A stretch of 64,000 bases of DNA from Naganishia liquefaciens. Its lineage: Eukaryota > Basidiomycota > Tremellomycetes > Filobasidiales > Filobasidiaceae. The DNA lies in NCBI GenBank assembly GCA_013423385.1, contig BLZA01000021.1:744001-808000 (forward strand). The letters are read 5' to 3'. Of the stretch, positions 11,983 to 21,478 are shown one piece after another; position 1 is the stretch's first letter; every line of letters begins with the position of its first letter. A program made the translations under genes and the position numbers. The notes beneath the pieces are model-generated. The model saw only the letters and a list, made by a program, of their open reading frames with translations, ran no database searches and was not told the origin of the DNA.

Positions 11983-13086
11983 ATGTCTCAACTTCCATCA
12001 TACTTCGCGTGCGACCAGCAGCGCAAAGTTACTCTCAATCAGTCAAACAATACTTTTCCAATCCGGCCTGCGCGGTGTGCAAGCGACAACAAGTTGGCGA
12101 AACAGCGGCTCTGTCAAGACTCCAGTCAAGGCGTCAACCCGCTGGACGGAAGCTTCCAGAAGGATCGCATGCCTCCTAGGATTGTGAATGCCAGCGTCGA
12201 ATATGGCAATGTCGGCGTCACAGCTCCTATCCAGAACCATGGAAAGATTTTGTGTTTCCTTGATGGCGATGTGCCAAATTTCCAAGGGCCTGCTCAATCA
12301 TCCTTTCCCTGGCGCGCTACGAACGTTAGCATTATAACAAATACCGAACCGCAAGTTATCCTCACTCCCCTGGTAGCCGGTAGAAAGCCTGCACCTGGAA
12401 ACTATGCCCGATTGATTGCAGCTTGGGACAGCAAGGTACCTATCGGTCGCAAGTTCTCAATCGATACAGATGCTATGGAGCCGAGAGGACCCTGGATACC
12501 GGCCCCGGAGATTGGCGAGACGTCTAACACGCAAGATCTGGATGAGCTCTGCCAACAAGCCGCTCAGCTGCTCGTTGTAGGACAAGTCGAGCCGATCACC
12601 CCGAGGGGGATCTGGGAGTCCTTGCCTGTCAGTGATATTCAAGCGCGTCCAGTCGATCGGATTCCAGAAAACAACCTTCCCGCTGGGACAGTAACAAATG
12701 GCGGGCCTACAGAATCAGCGATCAAAGCCCGCAAGCCATTACCCGTGCCTTCCAGCAGGAAGCTTGAGAGCTCTATACATGCCACTGCTCCCGCTGTGAA
12801 GAACCACAGTGAACGTAGCAAGCGAAGCGAGGCTTCCAAGGGCAATCCTCGAATCGGGATGCGAGGTGGTGCTAAGATTGCATCGCGGAAGATGACAGGG
12901 ACGCAGGCAGAAGCGCAGGGCACAGACCAAAGCACTTGGAACAGATCCCAGGTGAGTGCTCTGTCACCACAAGTAGCATCGCGCGAGATCTGGTGTTAAT
13001 CTGGCTTGCAGCCAATCTGGCTCGCGGAGCCTGCCTCCCAGGTGAAGCGCGGACGGTTGACGCGCAGACTGTCGGACTCGCTGTGA
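11983..13086 (+). CDS. Hypothetical protein, low-complexity basic C-terminus
   Basis: The protein family is not recognised. ATG 11983 opens exon 11983-12951. A clean 60-nt intron (12952-13011, GTGAGT...GCAG) joins to 13012-13086, giving 347 aa and ending RRLSDSL. There is no signal peptide or membrane segment. The C-terminal third is rich in Ser, Lys, Arg and Pro (KARKPLPVPSSRK and neighbouring residues), which suggests a disordered, possibly nuclear protein. The 3' end has an alternative. A donor at the CAG|GTGAAG in the last exon could splice in phase to a segment starting at about 13200, directly after a TAG acceptor, and read on to about 13450 (VLESFQDAERNEINRRFNRV and onward). Which end is used needs transcript data. 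Confidence 0.6.
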
Positions 13087-13669
13087 AGAACCCGGAAGGC
13101 TCCCTCGCACTTCTGTGATCTGCCCCCTGTCACCTGCCACTTGCCACCTGCAAGGAACCAGGAAAATAATTGTTTCTCGCATTTCACCGTGCTGATACTA
13201 GCATGAGAAGGGCTGCGCGGTGCTGGAGTCGTTTCAAGATGCCGAGAGGAACGAGATCAACAGAAGATTCAATCGTGTGCGGGTGGACGGACATATCATT
13301 GCTCCAAATGAGGAAGTCGAGGGGAACAAGATGTCACTCGGAAACCAAAGGACGGCCGATCGCGGCGAAGCGTCCTGCTTCTGCCAAACGAATTTATGTG
13401 TAATCACGGGAATGTATAGTAACTTTGATTGTATACTAGCTCGATATTGAAGTCCGGCACTAGTAGCTCGAAGCAGCCGAAGCAGAACCCCTAATCGAAA
13501 TGCTGCGATGCACAGCATTTGCCCAATGATCTTGTTGTCGATCTCTGTTTGGACATCGGCAAAACTAAAAACATTACATTGCGGTCTGGCTATAGCATGC
13601 AGGGCAGATGCATTTAAATCGTTATCATTGTCTAGTTATCTACTGACACTATTGATTACCGTGCATTCA
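13087..13669. other. Spacer with a possible alternative last exon
   Basis: This is 583 bp between convergent genes. It begins with a small imperfect repeat of CACCTGCCA/CACTTGCCA words near 13130-13152. From about 13200 to 13450 it holds an open segment that looks exon-like, because it starts exactly after an in-frame TAG that could be a splice acceptor. The remainder is AT-rich and I see nothing in it. Confidence 0.35.
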
Positions 13670-15153
13670 TCATTCTTTCGCCGAGGCGCCACCCTCCTTG
13701 AACGCGGCGGGTTCCGATTTTGCATCGGCGTCACCTGAAGCGTCAGCAAGACTGGGATCGACTGCGGAAGCATTCGCAGCTGCTGGTAGGGAAGAGGCGG
13801 CGTCCTTGGTTGTTATCGAAGAAGCAGGGGCGCTCGCGAGTCGCGCATCCAGTGCTCGTAAAGCGAGTGCTCTGTTATACGCGCCACTGATCAGTCGATG
13901 GAAGGATCATCCACTCAAGCACGAGCTTACCGTCTTCTCTCAGCTTCAGCTCTCGCACCTCCGGGGCCAGGCAGCATCTGATACGCCGCTCCACTGGTGG
14001 CGGAGACAGTGTTGTCCCAAGACTCCACGACTTTGAACCTGACAGCAAGGTTGAAAACAAGGTTCGCCACCTTTCCGATAGGACCTCTGTGCCAAACAAC
14101 ATAATGAGTGTACATGCAACACCCCCGTGGCTGGAACATACCTGACGAGAGGTGGGAACCAATTGACAAAGGCGAACGTCTCGCTTCGGTCGCCCCGAAA
14201 TTCCCCGTTTTCGCTCATCTTGAAGAATCGTAGGTATATCCATGATACGAAGAATCCAAACTGTATGATAATGTAAGGATTCTGACCGAGAACGATTGTA
14301 AGGACGTTGGAAACCAGCAGGTATATCCCAGGTAGATTCTAAGCATCCGGACGTTTAGCTTGGGGATAATGGCTTGAGTATGATTCAAATTCACTTACCT
14401 TAACGCGCATGCGAAGCTTTCCAAACACTTGTACTTGGTGCTCAGGAATGAGCTGGGTGAATGCGACAAGGAACCCCGTCTGAAGCGCTGTTTGGCCTTG
14501 GATGGGTGCGCCATGACTAAACGGATTGCGAGTCAGGCGGTACATTCCACCTTCGAGCCGTCAAATCACTTGGTAGACTTACAGGAAGATTTCTGGATGT
14601 CCTAGCACAAAATACTCGATCCAGCTAAGACCAAATGCTATGATATTGGATGCCACAATGACGATGACGCTGAACCGTATGAGCTCTCGAGGTCCCCAAA
14701 CTCGCTCGAGGTATCTTGCCGCGGCTGGCAGGGCGACGACGGAAATGATGAACTGAAAGTGAGACGCTCAATTCAGCTGAGAATGGATCGAGGCGAGAGG
14801 CTTTGTCCACTGACCTGTAGGATGTTCGTCTCTACCCATCCCGCTGTCAGAAATGTCCAGGGGAACCACAGAGCCTTTCCGGCAACAACAACGAGATACG
14901 GTGGGACTTGCAAACCAACTCCGCCATCAGTCTTGAGCTGATCCTCAGTCCCTGAGTATCCTCCTCCTGTCTGTCCTGCACCGTCATTCCTCAAGGCCCC
15001 TCTGACGAGATTCGAAACTGAACTTGCTTGAGCATAAGGTCCGACATGCGAGAAGACTTGATTGAGTAGCGAAAAGACTATCAATGTACCGGTCAGGATC
15101 CTCGTTCCAATTGGCACATTCTGTAAGAATGGCAGGAAAGAATAAGTCGGCAT
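13670..15153 (-). CDS. TMEM115/rhomboid-like Golgi membrane protein (DUF1751)
   Basis: Exons 13670-13871, 13931-14086, 14142-14338, 14399-14516, 14583-14752 and 14815-15153 give 393 aa with consistent phases. The N-terminal part has several hydrophobic segments. Family motifs include WVETNILQ, ALQTGFLVAFTQLIPEHQVQ and LPGIYLLVSN. The family (human TMEM115, yeast YOL107W) has a rhomboid-like fold without protease residues and works in Golgi retrograde traffic. The C-terminal 70 residues are Ala/Ser-rich and disordered. ATG 15153 starts directly before the conserved region. The gene is head to head with the PAC3 gene across 530 bp. Confidence 0.9.
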
Positions 15154-15683
15154 CGTCTAGACACTTGGTGACTGGAGCGTCTGTAACGGGATTCTTGCTT
15201 CGTAATGGGCGACTGTAGAGGCTTGACGGGCGAGCCTTGTGTCGGAAGATGGAGAATGTCCCGGATGAGAGGGGCGAACGGTCGACGAAAGCGTTGGGGA
15301 GGCCTGCGCGCCGTTGAAGAGTCGGCTGGCGGCGAGAAGGAGATGGGAGCAGCGCTCGGAATGCCATTCTCGATACAGGAGAATCTGAACGGAAGACGCG
15401 TCCGGCGATCGAGGGAAGCTATTTCGCAGGAAGGGAATATCCGCGTAGACAGTCGTTCACCAACCGATGGTTGATGCAAACACTCGTCACCGCCGCCGTC
15501 TCCATCTCCCACGAGCGATCACAGTCCGGCACGTCAGCGCTGAGTCGATACAGTATTGAGCGCTTACGGGATCACTCTCAAGATTCAAGGCTGCTGCTAC
15601 ACTCCAGGATTCGACCGGCGAAGCCGACCGCGGTTCCTACACACGTCATCGCGACATTGTTCAGTTTTCCGAAAGATTGCCTC
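15154..15683. promoter_or_regulatory. Shared bidirectional promoter region, TMEM115-like and PAC3
   Basis: This is 530 bp between divergent starts. It is GC-rich, with overlapping open frames on both strands that do not resemble proteins. These are probably a consequence of composition. No RNA gene or clear repeat was seen. Confidence 0.45.
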
Positions 15684-16327
15684 ATGACCGTACAAGGACT
15701 GCCAACGATACAACGTTTCGGGGCTGGAGTCTTGCCGATCCCGACATTTGTGACTTACCGAGAGATTCGAGGGCGACCTACAGAATTGTCAATACAGGTA
15801 TACGATGATCGTATCATGGTTTTGCTAAGTCAGTTGGGCAACAAGGTTGGATGTCTGGTGAGCTATCCTCTCTGATGAAACATATAGGCGCTCATATTGA
15901 CCGACATGCCTCAAAGACACAAGCCTCGCTACCAGCGGCAATCCCGTTGACGATGCCCCGTGCTAGCCCAGATATTGGCGCAAGCGGTGATGCCTCCACG
16001 AACCTCCTTTCCATGCTGCCAACACCATCTCCGTCAATATCGCTGGTCGCCTTGGTTGGAACTCCCCTGCAGCAGACTCGTCATGATTTTTATGTCTCGC
16101 AGATCGCTACGGTTGTCTGGTGGCTCTTAGAGACTTCAGCCGTCACCGATACGCTGCGCAGCACGAGAGCGCGCAGACCGGTGGTGGTGGGCCTGGCGTT
16201 GAAGCATGAGGGGGCAGCGGGTTCCGCAGACGGTGAAGATCAAGATGGTTTCGATGACCTGTCGACGGAAGCTCGAGAGAGTTTCGCTGAGATTATTTCC
16301 ATGATTGCAGAATGGCCTGGACCGTAA
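15684..16327 (+). CDS. Proteasome assembly chaperone 3 (PSMG3/Poc3-like)
   Basis: Exons 15684-15857 and 15917-16327 give 194 aa. The key match is the two-part pattern of the family: YDDRIMVLLSQLGNKVGCL, then TQASLPAAIPL, and later FYVSQIATVVWWLL with RPVVVGLALK. PAC3 and its partner PAC4 help assemble the 20S proteasome alpha ring. The intron acceptor was chosen at CTCAAAG|ACA because it restores the conserved QASLP segment; the upstream acceptor ATAG|GCG leads to an early stop. The middle is a low-complexity Pro/Ser linker. ATG 15684 gives the usual short N-terminus. Confidence 0.8.
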
Positions 16328-16470
16328 TGTCTACAAAGTGCGATACATCTGATACCTCTGGCGATGCTGAGATCACACGATGTACATGTACAACTTGACA
16401 GCTGCAACAGCTGTTATCTGTAATATCTCTTGTTTGTTCTGGGTGATCTTCGACCTATTCCGCCAGTCGC

Positions 16471-17819
16471 CTATCTCCGGCGGGTGCTGCGACGTAATCC
16501 TGAAAGCGCTGCTTCGTCAGTCCTGATTCGCTTGTTCAGATTTCCGTCGACGGTTGAGTTTGAGTGACTATTTGCGTCCTTTTGTTTCGTTCCGGTGATC
16601 GATGACATATCCGACAGATCGCTTTCGGATTCGTTTTCCGACCGCGTGTTCCCATTTGTCGCAGCTTGGATCTTAGGCTTCTTGATCGTTTTCCCATTGT
16701 CCCGCAGGCCGATGCCGGCCTTCGATCCGCTCTCGGCTCTGCCCGTCTGCTTGTGAGTCTTGCTGCAGTCGTCGGGCAAGACCGCATCCACCTCGTCTCT
16801 GCTCTTCCGCTTTGCGGTCTTTTTGGGCACAATGGTCAAGTCTTCCCAACCTCCGTTCTCGCCTAGCAACAAGATCGCGTCATAGGCATCTTGCGTTACG
16901 GGTTGAACGCCTGAGAAAAATGTATGACCGGGATGAGTGCTCGAACGTGACTTTGGATTGAAACCTTACTTAGCCGGCCTCTGTTGACCAGTGCCATTTC
17001 CTTGATGGCTGTTAGACCGCTTTCCTTTATGTATTCGATACATTGTGGGAGATTACTCGTGCTGGCCAGTGTCTTGAGGAGCGCCAGGGTGACCGGATGC
17101 TTGACACGAGCTTTGAATTCGACGTCGACCTGGAGACGACTGCTTGAGATGATGTATCATTCCCCATGAATCGACGGAGCGTGCCCACCATGTACCAAGT
17201 GGGAGAGTCTTGTTTAGATTTGGCGTCAAAGTAAGGATGTTTGCTGAAAATGCACCAGTAACACTAGTCAGACCTAGGCGCGAAAACGCGTATCGTCATT
17301 ACCTGTCCCATGCTGTATCTGAATGCGATATCCCGGACAAGGTGGATGGCAGCTACCGCTCAGCCGGTCGGACGAAACCGATAAGCTATAAGGCGGGACT
17401 TACAGTCAGGATAACCTTCTTTGTGAACGGTCGCTAGCCCATACACACCTGGCACTTTGCAGTTTGAATGGTAGAAGAGGACCTACGGGCAAGATCGGTC
17501 AAAGACCCATGAGTCCCGCAACAAGCTTCTCACCTTGTCGCCAATTTTCATCTTTTCCTTCATTATCTTCTTGGCCTCGTGATTGCGGACCCCTGGACCG
17601 TACGTAACAATTTGGAGTTACCCCGCAGAATCTCAAGCCTTCAAGCTCACCATCCCACTTGGAAATTCCGATTTCCTCGAAATCGTCTATCGAAAACTGA
17701 TAACAATCGTTCCGGATCGCTTTAGTCTTGTTGCATCCTCGATAAGTTTCGAGAGATACCTTGACATCTACTCCCTTCTCCAACCTCGTGTCGGGCTCGG
17801 CTTTCATCAACCAAGGCAT
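16471..17819 (-). CDS. EVE-domain protein (thymocyte nuclear protein 1-like)
   Basis: Exons 16471-16910, 16970-17129, 17189-17243, 17303-17318, 17404-17482, 17534-17592, 17651-17696 and 17760-17819 give 304 aa with all phases agreeing. The EVE domain fills about residues 1-170: MPWLMKAEPDTRLEKGVDVK, FSIDDFEEIGISKWDGVRN, VLFYHSNCKVPG, HPYFDAKSKQDSPTWYMVDV and NRGRLSVQPVTQDAYDAIL. EVE domains, related to PUA and YTH folds, bind modified bases in nucleic acids. The last 130 residues are Lys/Arg/Ser-rich and end RRSTRRR, suggesting nuclear location. One exon is only 16 nt. The gene ends 143 bp from the convergent PAC3 stop. Confidence 0.92.
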
Positions 17820-18488
17820 GATGCGGGGTACGTGTCTGTTTGTGTCGGTTCTGTTTTCAGCCGTCCGTCCTCTGCGGAGCTACTACCGCTTCGGGGCGAT
17901 GAGGTGTGAGAGTCTGCCGTGCAAGGCGCAGCTACACCTGGAAGGCCTTTAGGATGCCGACCGAGAGACATAACTTGAGATGGGTCGGTCAACCCAGCAA
18001 GCAGGATCTGCTCCCGCTGTGCTCGGTTCGATCGGGACTGTAAAGTGCGGAAATGACAGGCACATGAAGGAGCCGTGGCACGCAAGGTTGACTTTTGCGA
18101 TCGGCGTTTCAGCTTGAGACTCCGCCTCCAATACAATACAATACAATACAATTCCCTTTATCGAAGCCACACCAGCTTGATTTAGCGATGACATTGCACA
18201 GTCATCGGGGACATTCTCTCGAGAGCCCATCTTGACGATGAATAGAACCGTCTTTCTCTCAGCAAAATCTCAGACGCAGGCCTCAAACTCACATCCGTAA
18301 ACTGAACGATGTCATCTCGCCAATTGACAGCCGGACAGTAGGCGATATTTGAAGAGCATATAGAGGACATGTTTCGCGAGATAGAGAGGGACTTCAATAG
18401 AAGGCGAGCATGCCCTTAGGCTGAAGGCGGGATTCTAAGTCTGAATTTCACGACAGGACTGCTCCGGACTCGGCAATTCCGACTGTTG
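17820..18488. other. Spacer upstream of the EVE gene
   Basis: This is 669 bp without a supported gene. It contains a short AATAC pentanucleotide repeat at about 18130-18152. Open frames on the minus strand here start at non-ATG codons or translate the repeat, and were not taken as genes. Confidence 0.4.
18130..18152. repeat. AATAC microsatellite
   Basis: About four and a half copies of the 5-bp unit AATAC in perfect tandem. Confidence 0.9.
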
Positions 18489-19153
18489 ATGTTGTGCTTT
18501 GCGGACCTCTCACGAAACTCCTTCGATTGATTCTAGCAATACCGTCCGTACCGCCAACGAACTATCTTCAAATTGCTTTTCTTCTACGATACACTGCTTC
18601 AGTCAGCGGGTGGATTGCTGGATACCCTCTTTTGTGGCCGAGCGGGTATTCTGCAAGCTCGCCAGGGTCGGCCGCAGATCGCCAGCAACTCCCAGAAGCG
18701 ACAATCCGAAGCCTTCTCTATTTTCTGCAACGATTAGATGAGGCATGGCAAGTGGTACTGATCGGGAGTGCCCGCAAGGCTGGAACATCATTTCCGCAAG
18801 ATGGCAGCATGAGATCAGCTGTATTTAACGGGTACGGAAAGGTACGCCAGAAGCTCGGAAAAGTCAGAGGGATTCCCTCACTTCCGACTGTCCTTGCCCC
18901 GTGTCACTAAAGGGTCAGGTTACAATCCAGCATGGTGGCATTCCGTCAGACACTGCTACGGTGGATCGCTCAATATGAACGGTCATCTAGGGTACAGAAA
19001 CGCCTACTGGGTAGAGCAACCGCCAACTCTTCAGAAAGTCAGGGGCCGAAGGGGGGTGCAGGTGCATCGGAGCCTGCAACGTCTCCTCGGATTGTGGAAG
19101 CAAAGGTAGATCAAGAAGCTCTCAGCGCCATCGCTTTTGAAAGGGAGCGATAG
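18489..19153 (+). CDS. Hypothetical protein, 5' end not resolved
   Basis: Not recognised. A protein-like frame begins near 18540 (ATIRSLLYFLQRLDEAWQVV is a plausible amphipathic helix). It joins through an 81-nt intron (18832-18912, GTACGG...AAAG) to 18913-19153, with helical AFRQTLLRWIAQYERSSRVQ, a Gly/Ser-rich stretch and a stop at 19151-19153. The join keeps phase. No ATG in this frame precedes the conserved-looking part. An ATG at 18489 would need a further intron whose phase I could not satisfy. The gene may start in an exon that I cannot see, or it may be a chance open frame. Confidence 0.35.
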
Positions 19154-19619
19154 AAACTTGGCCAGGAGAATGGAAAGTTGCTATAGCCAATACCCTGAAC
19201 GGTACGCTAGCGCTCGTGATTTAGACTAGGCACGCTATGACGCGCCGGGACACCGTCTTATAGATACTGCAATCGTCCTCTCTACCTTATACTGCTGACG
19301 GCGTTGCGAGCTTGATTGCGGCACCTTCAGTAAAATCTGGCTCTGATCGGGCGTGGAAGGATGGGCATCTCAGCTTTCAAGGATTTAGAATGCGTCGAAA
19401 ATCGCCATCATGCATGTCTGCAAGTCTTTTGGCGAGATTGGTAGGGCCACTACCTAAGTTCACTACTGTTGGCTCATGTGTCCAAAAGTGACAGCTCGAT
19501 GAGATAGATGTCGTTCCAGAGTCACATGTAGCAGACATGCATTACCGTACGGAAATGAGATAATAACCGATACAACGGGTGAAATATACTTTTCTGCGAG
19601 AACCTGGAGGCTTTCGGAT
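19154..19619. other. Spacer, nothing recognised
   Basis: This is 466 bp between the uncertain gene and the permease stop. No open frame of interest, repeat or RNA gene was seen. Confidence 0.4.
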
Positions 19620-21478
19620 CTACATTAACCAACTCCAGAACTTGCCGATCCAAGTCGTGGGCTTCTCCTCTTCGTAGGTCTCTGCCTCGATCTGCGCGAT
19701 GTCGGACACGAAGTCCATTTCTGAAGCTCGGACTATTCGGGTCTTCTTGACGAACTTGAAACCGAAGTACAAGACCGGGAACAATCCCAAAGGCAGGTAC
19801 GAAGTGATGAAGTTTGCGGTGAAGGTGGTCTCCGATGGGAGGAAGACGTTCCAGGAGAAGAAGATCAAGATGACCGAGATCATAATGATGCCGTACCAAG
19901 CAGCGAAAGCTTTGCCGTTAAATCGCGACCAGTAAGGCAAATCCCGTCGGTTCATGCCTTGAACGCGCATGCCCTTGTGGAATCGAATGTAAAGGAAACA
20001 GATACCCCACCAAGTGAGTAGCCCTGCAGCGGCTGTCATGTTGGCAAAGTAACCGAAGACCTGTCCGGCGCTGCTCTGGAGTGACATGTAGGCCAATGCA
20101 CCGAAAAGAGCGCAGAAAATGACGGAAACCCAAGGAAGACCGTTCTTGGTGCACTTGGTGAAGACTTTTGGTGCTCGTCGGGAAAGGGCCAGACCATACA
20201 GGGCCCGAGAGGATGTGTACAAATCGGAGGAGGCGGCAGACCAGGCGGATGTCAACAGACAGGCATTGACGATAGAAGGCAAGGCTTTGATACCCGATCG
20301 CTTGATGGCGATGACGAAAGGCGATCCGGCAGCGTTTTTGCTCCCCAGACCTAGGTTGGGGTAATTGGAGGGAACAAGGAGGCCAATAACGAATGTACCC
20401 AAAATGTAGAACAGCAAAATTCGAACATAGACCCGCTTGATGGCTCGCGGAAGGTTGCGTCGAGGGTTCTTGGCTTCACCAGCTGCAATGGCTGTTGGAG
20501 GAAACAAGTCAAACGAGTCAGTACTACATCCCTCTGTCGAGTCAGGGACTCGATGATGACTTACCAACAATCTCCGTACCAATGTAAGAAAAGGCTGCTT
20601 GAGACAGGACCGCCCAGAAACCGAGGAACTTGCCGAGCGCACCTGGGATGCCGGCGTATTGCACAAGTGGACCAGGGTTCTTCCAGTACTCGAAACCGTG
20701 GGCTGTCTTGTCGGGGCCGCCTCCGGCGGTCAGGATGATACCGAGGATGATGAGACCAATGATCGTAAGCACCTTGATTGATGCAAACCAGAATTCGCAT
20801 TCGCCGTATACTCCAGCACCGGCAAAGTTGATCGCAAAGACCACAATTAGACAGATGGTGATCCAGACGCCGTTGTTGACTGATTTGTTCCAGTAATTGA
20901 TAAGAACGGCACTGGCGGAAAGTTCCGCCGGAAGAATGATCGTCCAGTTGTACCACTGTACAAAAGAAAAGAAAAAAGGAGGGGGAGATGAGTCCAGCTT
21001 CTTCCGTTGAGCAAGACCCGACACTTACGTAGTTCCATCCCAATGTAAAGGCAAATGCGGGGTCGACGAACCGGTCCGCAAGCTTGATGTGTCCCCCAGG
21101 TACAGGTAGGTAGGCGACCATTTCACCCAAGGAAATCATGACAGCGTAACAGATCGAACCGACAACAGCATAGCCGAGGAGCAGACCCAAAGGTCCTCCA
21201 TTCTTCAAGGCTCCCGCTGTTCCCAAAAACAAACCGGTTCCAATGACTCCTCCGATCTGAAGAGAATTTGGTAAGTTTCAGGACATCGCACCTTGATTGC
21301 GTTCGCTTACCGAGATCATTGCGATGTGACGACTTTTCAACTGTCGCTTAAGCTCTCCGTTTTGAGGTCCGACGTGCTCAGGATCATATTCGCCGACACC
21401 GTAGTCGATCTGCGGCGCACCGACGTGTGCGTCGGCGTATAGATCATCCTTCTTGTCGTCGTATGGGATCCCAGACAT
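19620..21478 (-). CDS. Amino-acid permease, yeast AAT/APC family (Gap1/Dip5-like)
   Basis: Exons 19620-20491, 20565-20955, 21029-21256 and 21311-21478 give 552 aa. The protein has a charged cytosolic N-terminus (LKRQLKSRHIAMIS), then IGGVIGTGLFLGTAGALKNG at the first transmembrane helix, LGEMVAYLPVPGGHIKLADR, FSYIGTEIVAIAAGEAKNPR, and about twelve hydrophobic segments. These are hallmarks of the fungal plasma-membrane amino-acid:proton symporters. Substrate range cannot be assigned. ATG 21478 gives the standard cytosolic tail. The gene has 2.8 kb of gene-free DNA upstream, including many GATA motifs, which fits nitrogen-regulated expression. Confidence 0.95.

Noticed and set aside
15093-15512. 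Open frames on both strands in the TMEM115/PAC3 intergenic region
   Set aside because: The frames are due to GC-rich sequence, lack conserved motifs, and would overlap both promoters.
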